In this document: positions 53,821-62,759 of the stretch, piece by piece
How the letters are laid out: each line of letters opens with the position of its first letter
How positions within the stretch are numbered: the first letter of the stretch is position 1
From: Castellaniella sp.
GTDB taxonomy: Bacteria; Pseudomonadota; Gammaproteobacteria; Burkholderiales; Burkholderiaceae_B
Direction of reading: 5' to 3'
Length of the DNA stretch: 64,000 nucleotides
Assembly (NCBI RefSeq): GCF_034675845.1
Contig: NZ_JAUCCU010000001.1
Coordinates: 372,001-436,000, forward strand
Notes under the pieces: generated by a model
What the model was told of the DNA's origin: nothing
Seen by the model: only the letters and a program-made list of their open reading frames with translations
Database searches by the model: none
Made by a program: the position numbers and the translations under genes

Positions 53821-55287
53821 ATGAAACCTTTTATTCCTTTGCTGCTGGTGCTTTCCCTGGCTGCCTGCGCCCCTATATCGCCTGAAAAACACCAGGTATC
53901 AGCCCTGTCCGGCGAACAACTGGCGCTAAGTCCCGATGAAACGGCGATGCAATGGCCGGACGACCATTGGTGGGAACGCTACCAGGACCCACAGCTCAAT
54001 CAGTTGATCCTCCAGGCCCTGGAAAACAACCCCAGCCTGCAGGCCGCCACCGCCCGCGTACGCACGGCCCAGGCAGCCGCCCAGGGCGCACGCGCCGTGC
54101 AATGGCCGCAAATCAACGCCAATTACCATCTGACGCGCGAGCGCCTGAGCGAACACTATATCTATCCGCCCCCTCTGGGCGGTTCGACCCAAAGCGATAC
54201 AGGGCTGACCCTGCAACTGGACTTCAACCCCGATCTTTGGGGCAAGCAGGCTGCCTTGAGCCATGCAGCCCAATCCAGAGCTGCCGCCGCACAAGCATCC
54301 AGCCTACAAGCCCGCACGCTGCTGATATCGACCGTGGCACAGGCATATTTCCAGTTGCAGAATGCACAAGCCCAAACCGCCGCCATTGAGGCCATCGTGG
54401 GAAAGCTGCAAGAAGCACTGGCCATCACCCAGGACCGCTATCGCAACGGACTGGGGATTCAGGTTGACGTGGACCAGGCGGATTCGGCGGTTTCTTCGGC
54501 ACAGGTGCAGCTTAGCCAGGTGCGTAACAACGTCAATCTGATGCACCACCAATTGGCTGCGCTGTTGGGAATATCCCCAAGCCAGCTGCCCCGCCCGGCC
54601 CTTATCCCCCACCAGACCATCCCGACGGGCGTCCCCGCCCAGATGCCCATGGCCCTGCTGGGACGCCGGGCCGACATCACTGCTGCGCGGCTGCAGGCCC
54701 AGGCAGCCGGGGCCGAAATCTCTGCAGCCCAGGCAGATTTTCTGCCAAATATCAATCTATCCGCTTCGCTTGGCTTCCTGTCCCTAGGCATCGACCAGCT
54801 GTTTCGCAGCGGCAGCTTCAATGCCACCGCCGGTCCAGTCATTACACTGCCGATTTTCAACGCCGGGGCACTCAATGCCCAGTTGGCGGGGCGGCGCTCC
54901 GTGCGCGACGAAGCCATTGCGCAATACAACGAAACCGTGCTGAATGCGATCCGCGAAGTCGCCGACGCCAGCACCTCGATCACAGCACTGCAAACCCAGA
55001 TCCAGTACCAGGCATCCAGCCTGCGGGCGATTGCCTCTGCCTACGACGTGGGCTTACAACGCTACAAGGCCGGCCTGGGTAATTTTGTCCAGGTGCTGAT
55101 GGCCCAGAACGAAGTCCTGAAACAAACGGTCCAGGCGACCGATTTACAGACCCGGGCCTATCTGCTGGACGTGCAACTGGCCAGCGCCCTAGGGGGTGGA
55201 TACCGCGAACCTGACGCCATGCCAGCGCCCACAGCCACCCCTGACCTTTCACTTCAGCCCCTGACCGACTCATCCACACCATCATGA
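53821..55287 (+). CDS. Outer-membrane efflux lipoprotein (NodT/OprM type)
   Basis: 488 residues. A lipoprotein signal is visible (LLLVLSLAACAP, Cys near 16), followed by two outer-membrane-factor repeats (about 60-265 and 275-465). It forms the outer-membrane channel of a tripartite pump with the downstream adaptor and MFS genes. The family motif DHWWERYQDPQLNQLILQAL is at 48-67. It overlaps the adaptor gene by 4 bp. The symbol is left blank because several paralogues share this form. Confidence 0.92.
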   Translation: MKPFIPLLLVLSLAACAPISPEKHQVSALSGEQLALSPDETAMQWPDDHWWERYQDPQLNQLILQALENNPSLQAATARVRTAQAAAQGARAVQWPQINANYHLTRERLSEHYIYPPPLGGSTQSDTGLTLQLDFNPDLWGKQAALSHAAQSRAAAAQASSLQARTLLISTVAQAYFQLQNAQAQTAAIEAIVGKLQEALAITQDRYRNGLGIQVDVDQADSAVSSAQVQLSQVRNNVNLMHHQLAALLGISPSQLPRPALIPHQTIPTGVPAQMPMALLGRRADITAARLQAQAAGAEISAAQADFLPNINLSASLGFLSLGIDQLFRSGSFNATAGPVITLPIFNAGALNAQLAGRRSVRDEAIAQYNETVLNAIREVADASTSITALQTQIQYQASSLRAIASAYDVGLQRYKAGLGNFVQVLMAQNEVLKQTVQATDLQTRAYLLDVQLASALGGGYREPDAMPAPTATPDLSLQPLTDSSTPS

Positions 55288-56465
55288 CCGCAACCGGCAA
55301 ACAACGCACGCGCCTGTTATTGGGCGCCACTGGCATCTTTATTCTGATTGGCCTGATTTACGGGGCTTGGTGGCTGGCATTCGCGTCGCACCACGAATCC
55401 ACCGACGACGCTTATGTACATGGCGACCTGGTCTCGGTCAGTGCCCAGATACCCGGCACTGTAGTTTCTATCGAGGCCGATGATACCGATCGGATTGTCC
55501 AAGGAGCTCTGTTGATTACCCTGGATGGCAGCGACACCCAGATTGCCCTGGCTCAGGCCCAGGCCGCCTTGGCCCAGGCGGTGCGCCGCACCCAGACCCT
55601 GTTCGTGCAAAATGACGCACTGGCAGCGGATGTCGAGATGGGCCAGGCCAACGTAGAGCAGGCGCAAACCCAGTTGCACAAAACCCAGAACGACCTGCAG
55701 CGGCGCAACGCCCTGCGCGACAGCGGCGGCGTCAGCGGCGAAGAACTGCTGCATGCCCAGGTCGCAGTCAAATCAGCCCAGGTCAGCCTGGCCCAGGCGC
55801 GCGCCGGGCTGGCCGCAGCCCAGGCCACCTTGGCCACCAACCAAGCCCTGACGCGGGGCAGCACAGTCGCGAGTTACCCGGACGTTCTGCAGGCTGCGGA
55901 TCATCTGCGCCAAGCCTGGCTGGCCAACACTCGCACACACATCCCGGCCCCCGTGGACGGCATGATCGCCCAACGCACAACCCAACTGGGCCAGCGTATC
56001 CAGCCCGGCACCCCGCTGATGACGATCGTCCCGCTGCAAAATCTGTGGGTAGAAGCCAATTTCAAGGAAAACCAGCTACACGACGTGCGACCCGGACAGA
56101 CCGCCACGCTGGTTTCCGATCTATACGGCAGCGATGTCGTCTATCACGGCATCGTACAGGGCATATCGGCAGGCAGCGGCGGGGCCTTTGCCTTGCTGCC
56201 CGCGCAAAACGCCAGTGGCAATTGGATCAAGATCATCCAGCGCGTGCCCGTCCGCATACGCCTGGACCCCAAAGAGCTGCAGGCACACCCCTTGCGTGTC
56301 GGCCTATCCATGACCGCCACGGTCAATCTGGACAGCACGCCGACACCCGATGCCAACGCCACCAACCCGGACCATACCCGCCAAAACACGCCTGTCTATG
56401 ATCACGACCCCGTCGAGGTCGATACCCTGATCCAGCGCATCATCCAGGAAAACCTGGCCTCATGA
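55284..56465 (+). CDS. emrA: Membrane-fusion adaptor of EmrA type (HlyD family)
   Basis: 393 residues: one N-terminal membrane segment (about 14-33), a biotinyl-lipoyl-like barrel (DAYVHGDLVSVSAQIPGTVV), a long alpha-helical hairpin (about 95-195, Ala/Gln rich) and the second barrel with DGMIAQRTTQLGQRIQPGTP. It bridges the inner-membrane MFS pump and the outer-membrane channel. It overlaps both neighbours by 4 bp. Confidence 0.93.
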   Translation: MTATGKQRTRLLLGATGIFILIGLIYGAWWLAFASHHESTDDAYVHGDLVSVSAQIPGTVVSIEADDTDRIVQGALLITLDGSDTQIALAQAQAALAQAVRRTQTLFVQNDALAADVEMGQANVEQAQTQLHKTQNDLQRRNALRDSGGVSGEELLHAQVAVKSAQVSLAQARAGLAAAQATLATNQALTRGSTVASYPDVLQAADHLRQAWLANTRTHIPAPVDGMIAQRTTQLGQRIQPGTPLMTIVPLQNLWVEANFKENQLHDVRPGQTATLVSDLYGSDVVYHGIVQGISAGSGGAFALLPAQNASGNWIKIIQRVPVRIRLDPKELQAHPLRVGLSMTATVNLDSTPTPDANATNPDHTRQNTPVYDHDPVEVDTLIQRIIQENLAS

Positions 56466-58058
56466 GCACCACCACAGACCAGGATCCCGCCAGCTCCGCC
56501 CCCCGACCGGCCCCCGCAGGCGGCTACCCGCCGTTGGAGGGCAGCGCACGCGTATTCGGCACAATTGCAGTCTCGGCCGCTGTTTTCATGAACGTGCTGG
56601 ATTCCTCGATCGCCAATGTCTCGATCCCGACCATTGCCGGTGACCTGGGCGTAAGCAGCACCCAGGGCACCTGGGTGATCACCTCCTTTGCCGTGGCCAA
56701 TGCCATCACGGTGCCACTGACGGGTTGGTTGACTCAATATTTTGGCCAGGTGCGGCTATTCGTCATTTCTACCCTCTTGTTTGTCTTCAGTTCCTGGCTG
56801 TGCGGCTTTGCCTGGTCATTTGAGTCCCTGGTGTTCTTCCGCGTGCTGCAAGGCGCGGTGGCCGGGCCGATGATCCCCTTATCGCAATCGCTGATGCTGG
56901 CCAGCTATCCACGCGCCAAGGCCGGCATGGCCCTGGCCTTATGGTCCATGACGATCTTGGTCGGCCCCATCGCCGGGCCGCTGCTGGGTGGATGGATATC
57001 GGACAACTACGACTGGGCCTGGATTTTCTACATCAATGTGCCAGTGGGCCTGCTGGCCGCCTGGGGTTCCTGGCAGGTCTACAAATCCCGGGAAACCAAG
57101 CGCATCCGCCTGCCTATCGACCGCATGGGCCTGATTTTGCTGGTCGTCTGGGTGGGCGCCCTGCAGGTGATGCTGGACAAAGGCAAGGACCTGGACTGGT
57201 TTTCCAGTCCGCTGATCTGCGCCTTGGCCGTGATTTCCGTGATCACCTTTATCTATTTTGTCATTTGGGAACTGACGGCGAGTCACCCGGTGGTGGATCT
57301 GACGCTATTTGCAGTCCGCAATTTCACGACCGGGACCATCGCTTTGTCGGTGGCCTACGGCCTGTTCTTTGGTACGGTCGTGCTGCTGCCCCTGTGGCTG
57401 CAAAACACGATGGGGTACACGGCGACATGGGCCGGTGTGGCGGCTGCCCCTGTCGGCATTCTTGCCATCATTCTATCGCCGGTGGTGGGCAAGCTCCTTG
57501 CGCGTCACGACCCCCGCATGATCGCCACGATTGCATTCCTGATTTTTTCCCTCATCAGCTATATGCGCGCACAGTACAACACCCAAGTGGATTTATTCGG
57601 CGTCATGCTGCCGACCTTTATCCAAGGGGCAGCCATGGCGGCATTTTTCATCCCGCTGACCACAATTTCCCTGTCTGGCCTGAATCCTGACCGGATTCCA
57701 GCAGCGGCCAGGCCTGACCAACTTCTTTCGCCTGGTCTGCGGGGCGTTCGGCACTTCGATCACGACCACGCTCTGGGAGGATCGCGCAATCCTGCACCAT
57801 GCCCGCCTGACCGAAGTCGCCCGTCCCGGCGAACCCGCTTTTGATCACATCATGGGCAATATGCAAAACCTGGGCATCGATCCACAAAAAGGCGCGGCCC
57901 TGCTGGATCAAGTCATCAACCAGCAAGCCTACACCATGTCAGCCACTGATTTTTTCTTTGCGTCCGCCATTATTTTTCTGGTTCTGATCGGCCTGATCTG
58001 GCTGGCACGGCCCAAAACCGCCAGCCACGGCAGCAGGGCCGCCGCCGACGCACACTAA
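56462..58058 (+). pseudogene. emrB: MFS drug exporter of EmrB type, frameshifted
   Basis: DHA2-type MFS pump partner of the adaptor gene. The frame from 56462 is intact for about 415 residues, with the family motifs (FMNVLDSSIANVSIPTIAGD, ending FFIPLTTISLSGLNPDRIP). One extra base near 57710 then shifts it into a nonsense tail (RPDQLLSPGLRG...) ending at 57844. The correct continuation (GLTNFFRLVCGAFGTSITTT, then the last membrane segment and a stop at 58058) is in the +1 frame. Without the extra base the product would be about 532 residues, normal for the family. No homopolymer is at the site (GCGGCCAGGCC), so a true mutation or a sequence error are both possible. Confidence 0.88.
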
Positions 58059-58164
58059 GGCCCCATGATGGCTATCGCCACACACCCCGCATTGACACTT
58101 TCGTTCCCACAAGGCTAGATTGAGCACACAGAATCAGGCATTACAAGCCAAGGTACAGAAGATC

Positions 58165-58548
58165 ATGGACAAAATCCGCCTGGATAAATGGCTTTGGGCC
58201 GCACGTTTCTACAAGACCCGAAGCCTGGCCGCCCACGAAATCGGCGCCGGACGCATTCAGGTCAATGAACAAACCATCACCAAACCCGCCCGCGAGATAT
58301 CGGCTGGCGATCTTGTCCGGGTACGCAAGACCGGCTTGGAGATCACCGTGGAAATCCGCGCGGTCAGCGCGGTGCGCGGCCCGGCACCACAGGCCGCCCT
58401 GCTGTATCAGGAAACCCCGGACAGCGCTACTGCCCGCGCACACGCCGCCGAGCAACGCCGCCTGGCACCCGAACCTGCTCTGGACCTGAGCACAGGCCGC
58501 CCTACGAAACGCGATCGCCGCCTGATCGACCAGATTCGGGGGCGATAA
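58165..58548 (+). CDS. hslR: Ribosome-associated heat shock protein Hsp15 (S4 domain)
   Basis: 127 residues. An S4 RNA-binding domain (about 1-65: MDKIRLDKWLWAARFYKTRS, IGAGRIQVNEQTITKPAR) is followed by a basic tail (TGRPTKRDRRLIDQI), as in Hsp15, which rescues stalled 50S subunits carrying nascent chains. A TTG at 58120 with AAGG upstream could add 15 residues; I chose the ATG because the family begins there. Confidence 0.85.
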   Translation: MDKIRLDKWLWAARFYKTRSLAAHEIGAGRIQVNEQTITKPAREISAGDLVRVRKTGLEITVEIRAVSAVRGPAPQAALLYQETPDSATARAHAAEQRRLAPEPALDLSTGRPTKRDRRLIDQIRGR

Positions 58549-58579
58549 ACCCTATATTTTTATGGTTTGGCTAAGCCAT

Positions 58580-58609
58580 TTGCACCACCATAAAAAGTTG
58601 TGTTATAGT
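58580..58609 (+). promoter_or_regulatory. Sigma-70 promoter for tRNA-Asn
   Basis: TTGCAC (58580-58585) and TATAGT (58604-58609) are 18 bases apart and sit 17 bp before the tRNA gene. Confidence 0.6.
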
Positions 58610-58625
58610 CTTGCTTCTTCGCAGT

Positions 58626-58701
58626 TCCCCGATAGCTCAGTCGGTAGAGCGACGGACTGTTAATCCGCAGGTCCCAGGTTCGAGCCCTGGTCGGGGAGCC
58701 A
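58626..58701 (+). tRNA. tRNA-Asn (GTT)
   Basis: A 76-base tRNA with the CCA end encoded. The acceptor stem TCCCCGA pairs with TCGGGGA, the anticodon loop is CTGTTAA with anticodon GTT (Asn), and the T-loop is GGTTCGAGCCC-like. A clear cloverleaf. Confidence 0.97.
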
Positions 58702-58716
58702 AGAAATTCAAGCACT

Positions 58717-58744
58717 ACGCCACTCTTAACCGGGTGGCGTTTTT
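58717..58744 (+). terminator. Rho-independent terminator after tRNA-Asn
   Basis: ACGCCAC (58717-58723) pairs with GTGGCGT (58734-58740), followed by TTTT. It ends the tRNA transcript. Confidence 0.85.
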
Positions 58745-58863
58745 GCTTTCTACGGCCAAGCTACAGCCATCGCAATGCCCAGCAACTTGCCTGCACGGGC
58801 CATGCTAAGCACCCAGCGGAAAGATCGCCAGCACGCCCACACAAAAAATATGGGAACGATCCC

Positions 58864-59319
58864 CTAATGTGCCAAATTCGTGAAGACTTCGACCCGGCGA
58901 TTGGGAGCCAAGCACTTGATCAATGCTTCACGATTGGTTTCATTACATTGGACAAGCGGTTCGCTGGAGCCCACCGAGCGCACATGGATGCTGGCCGGGT
59001 CAGCGCCAATTCGGACCATTTCGTCGCGTGTTGCTTCGGCCCGTTTTAAAGACAAAGCCCGATTCGCGGTCTCGTTACCGATGCGATCCGAGTGCCCTAC
59101 GATCGCAATGCGCAAATTATTTTGCTTGGAAATACGAGTCGTGTATTCATCCAGCAAGGCAAGGCCAGCGGGGGTGAGTTTTGCACTGCCAAAATTGAAG
59201 GCCGCATCATCCAGGGTAATACCGTGATAGTTGCGGTTGGCCGTGACGCAGCCGGTTAAAAAAAGAGCAACAATCACCATCAAAAATGCTCGCGAAGATT
59301 TGGTGCGGATGGTAAACAT
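58864..59319 (-). CDS. OmpA-family peptidoglycan-associated lipoprotein
   Basis: 151 residues. A lipoprotein signal with lipobox LTGC (Cys near 24) precedes an OmpA-like domain (about 40-145: NFGSAKLTPAGLALLDEYTT, IAIVGHSDRIGNETANRAL, LAPNRRVEVFTN). It probably anchors the outer membrane to peptidoglycan. The ATG at 59319 follows GAGGAGTAGG. It stands alone between the tRNA and the catabolic remnant; no Tol or Pal operon is nearby. Confidence 0.88.
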   Translation of the reverse strand: MFTIRTKSSRAFLMVIVALFLTGCVTANRNYHGITLDDAAFNFGSAKLTPAGLALLDEYTTRISKQNNLRIAIVGHSDRIGNETANRALSLKRAEATRDEMVRIGADPASIHVRSVGSSEPLVQCNETNREALIKCLAPNRRVEVFTNLAH

Positions 59320-59613
59320 TTTCCTACTCCTCTTGAAGGTGCCCGTTTCTGACCGGGGGACCTGGAAGTCTCTGTGCAGAATGTCTGCTAAATGTCATGC
59401 AGAGAATTTCTGGAGCTGCCCATGTTGAGCATGCAGGGTTGTTACAAAAACACAACGATCATCACTTGAATGCTCAAGATTGTCAAATAATGCCCAAATA
59501 CTGCATGAATACGCTTTCGCAGTATGCTGAAAATCATCAAAAACCTAATGGGAAAGCTTTAGCGGCAAGGCCTGAGCCTGGCCGCATCGACACCTATTTC
59601 AGGAGCGCCAGAC
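59320..59613. other. Gap between OmpA-like lipoprotein and hpaA remnant
   Basis: About 290 bp. I see no gene here. The right part (about 59440-59560) is A+T rich and could have held the old hpaA promoter, but no signal is clear. Confidence 0.4.
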
Positions 59614-60567
59614 ATGACCACCAGGCAAGGCCTCGCCAGCATCCCGATCCTCGATCTTGGCCAAGTCTATGATCAGCGCTATGCCGACGCCGACTTTCAC
59701 TACGACGGTCATGGCCGTCTCTCTGAGTTCTTCGGCCGCAGCGTGGCGGTGCATCGCCATGACCGCTTCTTCCAGATCCATTACATCCATAACGGCCATG
59801 TCCACCTCTACCTGGATGATCTTCAATACCGCCTCGAAGGTCCGCTGTGTTTCTTGACCCCGCCCGGCGTTCCGCATGCCTTCGTCACCGATACGGCCTG
59901 CGAAGGTCAGGTCATCACCGTGCGCCAGCAACTGGTATGGAAGCTGTTCGAGAGCGAAGCCAGCCTGTCTCTCCGACTAAACCGGCCACTGTGCGTCAGC
60001 CTGAGTGGGCAGCAAGATGAGGCAGCCCGCGTCGCCGCGCACCTGGGACCTCTGTTCCATCAGGTCGCCGACGAATTCGCCTGCCAACGCGACGGCCGCG
60101 AAACCAATCTGCTCGCCCTGCTGCGACTGATCCTGGCCAAGCTGCTGCACCTGGTCGAATGGACACAGCATGACAGCCCCGTGCCGACCCACGACCTGTT
60201 GCAGTTTCACCGTTTCAACCAGTTGGTGGAGGCCCGCTACACCGAGCACTGGTCGCTACAACGCTATGCTGGCGAGCTGGGCCTGACCACCGCGCGGCTC
60301 AACCTGATCTGCCGACGCCTGGCGGGCATGTCATCCAAGCAACTGATCTTCGAGCGCTAGTTGCAGGAGGCCAAGCGCCTGCTGTTGCACAGCGGCCAGT
60401 CAGTCAGCCAGATATGTTTCGCGCTGGGTTTTCGCGACCCGGCCTACTTCTCACGATTTTTTCGCCATCATGTCGGCATGCCCCCGAGCGACTACTTTTC
60501 ACGGCGAGTTATTGCCACAGAGCCTTGCGGAAAGTCCAAGCTTAACGGCGAAAGCTGCATTCCGTGA
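59614..60567 (+). pseudogene. hpaA: HpaA-type AraC regulator interrupted by an amber codon
   Basis: HpaA activates 4-hydroxyphenylacetate hydroxylation genes. The N-terminal cupin sensor (FFGRSVAVHRHDRFFQIHYI, CFLTPPGVPHAFVTDTACEG) and the first HTH are in frame, but TAG at 60358-60360 stops it after 248 codons, inside the AraC DNA-binding domain (SSKQLIFER-stop-LQEAKRLL). The frame continues without shift to 60567 with the second HTH (SVSQICFALGFRDPAYFSRF). Related proteins have Gln at this place, so one CAG to TAG change explains it. The protein is likely inactive unless read through. Confidence 0.88.
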
Positions 60568-60623
60568 TTCACCTCCATGCTCCTATCATAGTGCCTCCAA
60601 CAGTTAGAAACAGCGGAGACACC

Positions 60624-60761
60624 ATGCCCCCCGAAAACATAGATCCCGGTGAATTCCGTGCCAGCGGCAATCGCCCATTCGCTGGCAAAGAACATCTGGC
60701 CAGCCTGCGCGGCGATCTCAAGGCCATGACAGAAGGAGCTTGCTCATGCAGTATCATCTGA
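60624..60761 (+). pseudogene. Remnant of HpaB N-terminus (4-hydroxyphenylacetate 3-monooxygenase)
   Basis: A 45-codon frame with a good ribosome site (GGAGACACC before the ATG). Its residues 9-30 (EFRASGNRPFAGKEHLASLR) match the start of HpaB (FRAS..RPF.G.E.L.SL), the FADH2-dependent oxygenase component. After LRGD the similarity stops and the frame ends in the flavin hydroxylase gene. The rest of a normal ~520-residue HpaB is absent, so this is a deletion scar. It sits directly after hpaA, where hpaB often lies. Confidence 0.7.
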
Positions 60762-62746
60762 ACGGTTTCAAGCCCGGCGACTATCAGATTTCTGATGCGG
60801 CGCGTCAGCCTGCACCGCCGCCGCCGATGGCTGATCTGCCGAAACAGGTCGATGTGCTGATCATCGGTTGTGGCCCGGCGGGCCTGGCGCTGGCACGGCA
60901 GTTGGCGGATTTTGCCAATATCAAGACCTGCATCGTCGAGCAGAAATCCGGGCCGATGCTGTTCGGTCAGGCGGATGGTATATCCTGCCGTACCATGGAA
61001 ATCATGGAGGCTTTCAACAGCAGCGAGCTGCTGGTGAAGGAAGCCTATCAACTGCACCAGAACGCCTTCTGGGAGCCGGATGCGCAGAATCCGCAGCAGA
61101 TCAAGCGCACGCACAAGGTGGCGGATGCGCGGTTGGGGCTGTCTGAGTTCACCCATGGGGTGGTCAACCAGGCGCGCTTGCACGATATTCTGCTCGACGG
61201 TATGGCGCATTCGGTCACGCATCTGGTGCCGCATTACAACCGCCGTTTGCTGGAGTTGGTGGTCGATCAGAGCCTGACTCAGGACCTGGACGCGCATCCG
61301 ATCACGGCGACCTTCGAGCGCAACGATGCCAGCCAGTCGAGCAAGGTCGAAATCGTCAAGGCCCGCTATGTGGTGGGTTGTGATGGTGCCCGCAGCGCGA
61401 CGCGCAAAAGCCTGGGGATCGAGCTGCAAGGCGACTCGGCCAACAAGGCCTGGGGCGTGATGGATGTGCTGCCGGTGACGAACTTCCCGGATATTCGGGT
61501 AAAAAGCTTCATCCAGTCAAAGGACAACGGCGCGGTGATGCTGGTACCGCGTGAGGGCGGCTATCTGGTGCGTCTGTATGTTGAACTCGATCTACTGGGC
61601 AAGGATCAGCGCGCTTCACAACTCAATCTGAGCGTCGATGACCTCATCGCCAGGGCCCAGCAAATCATGCAGCCGTATCAATTGGAGGTGAAGGAGGTCG
61701 CCTGGTGGTCGATCTATGAAGTCGGGCAGCGCGTTGCCGAACGCTTTGACGACATTCCGGCGGGCAGCCCGGATGGCCTGATTCCACGCGCCTTTGTCGC
61801 GGGTGACGCCTGCCATACCCACAGCCCCAAAGGGGGTTGGGGCCTGAATACTTCGTTGCCGGATACCTTTAATCTGGGCTGGAAGCTGGCGGCGGTGCTG
61901 CAGGGCAAAGCACGCCCGAAACTGCTGCAGACCTACGCAACCGAACGCCGCAAGGTGGCCTTTATGCTCATCAACGCCGACCGTGAAATGTCGGCGCTGG
62001 TCGCTACTCACCCAAATGCCAAAAAAGATGCATCATCGGCGAAAACCAGCACCGCCGATATAGAAAACTTTATCGCCCGCCAAAATGGATTCATTGCCGG
62101 CACCTCGATTGACTATGACGAATCCTGGCTATGTACGGGACATAAGAATCAGGCGCTGGCAAGCGGGTTTCCGATCGGACAGCGTTTCCATTCCGCCCAG
62201 GCCGTGCGCGTTGCAGACGGTCGCCCGGTGCAGTTGGGACACCTGAACAAGGCAGATGGCCGCTGGCGCATCTTCATCTTTGGCGATGCGAAAAACCCGC
62301 TGGATGCGACCTGCGAAGCGGCCAAACTGGTCAAGTTTCTGGCTGATGCAGATACCTCTCCGGTAAAACAATACACCCCGACCGGGGCGGATATCGACTC
62401 GGTGATCGATGTCTATGCCGTATTCCAGCAACAGGATCTGACCCTCGAAGACATGCCGGATTTCCTCTGGCCCGCAAAGGGAAAATACGGCCTGCGCGAT
62501 TACGAAAAAATCTTCCAGACGAGCAAGACGCACGACATCTTTGAGCAGCGCGGCATCGACCGACTGAATGGCTGCATCGTGGTGGTACGCCCGGATCAGC
62601 ACATCGCCAATATCCTGCCGCTTAATGGCCATGCCGAGCTGAGCCAGTTCTTTGATGGGTTCATGTTGCCCCCCAGAGCTGAAACAACCCTTCAAGCATT
62701 AAACAATGGCGCTTTGGCGGTATGCTGCAGACTATCAATCATATGA
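60746..62746 (+). CDS. FAD-dependent aromatic hydroxylase, 3-hydroxybenzoate 4-monooxygenase-like (MobA)
   Basis: Class A flavin monooxygenase of 666 residues with NAD(P)H-dependent ortho-hydroxylation expected. The start at ATG 60746 (MQYHLNGFKPGDYQIS) has GGAG upstream and fits MobA of Comamonas testosteroni. The FAD motif VLIIGCGPAGLALARQ (about 38-53), the DG motif VVGCDGARSATRKSLG and the GD motif AFVAGDACHTHSPKGG are present, plus a C-terminal thioredoxin-like domain. Phenol 2-monooxygenase is an alternative. The last ~25 residues (after FFDGFML) look unlike the family, so the 3' end may be a fusion with downstream DNA. Confidence 0.8.
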   Translation: MQYHLNGFKPGDYQISDAARQPAPPPPMADLPKQVDVLIIGCGPAGLALARQLADFANIKTCIVEQKSGPMLFGQADGISCRTMEIMEAFNSSELLVKEAYQLHQNAFWEPDAQNPQQIKRTHKVADARLGLSEFTHGVVNQARLHDILLDGMAHSVTHLVPHYNRRLLELVVDQSLTQDLDAHPITATFERNDASQSSKVEIVKARYVVGCDGARSATRKSLGIELQGDSANKAWGVMDVLPVTNFPDIRVKSFIQSKDNGAVMLVPREGGYLVRLYVELDLLGKDQRASQLNLSVDDLIARAQQIMQPYQLEVKEVAWWSIYEVGQRVAERFDDIPAGSPDGLIPRAFVAGDACHTHSPKGGWGLNTSLPDTFNLGWKLAAVLQGKARPKLLQTYATERRKVAFMLINADREMSALVATHPNAKKDASSAKTSTADIENFIARQNGFIAGTSIDYDESWLCTGHKNQALASGFPIGQRFHSAQAVRVADGRPVQLGHLNKADGRWRIFIFGDAKNPLDATCEAAKLVKFLADADTSPVKQYTPTGADIDSVIDVYAVFQQQDLTLEDMPDFLWPAKGKYGLRDYEKIFQTSKTHDIFEQRGIDRLNGCIVVVRPDQHIANILPLNGHAELSQFFDGFMLPPRAETTLQALNNGALAVCCRLSII

Positions 62747-62759
62747 CCAGGAGACACCC

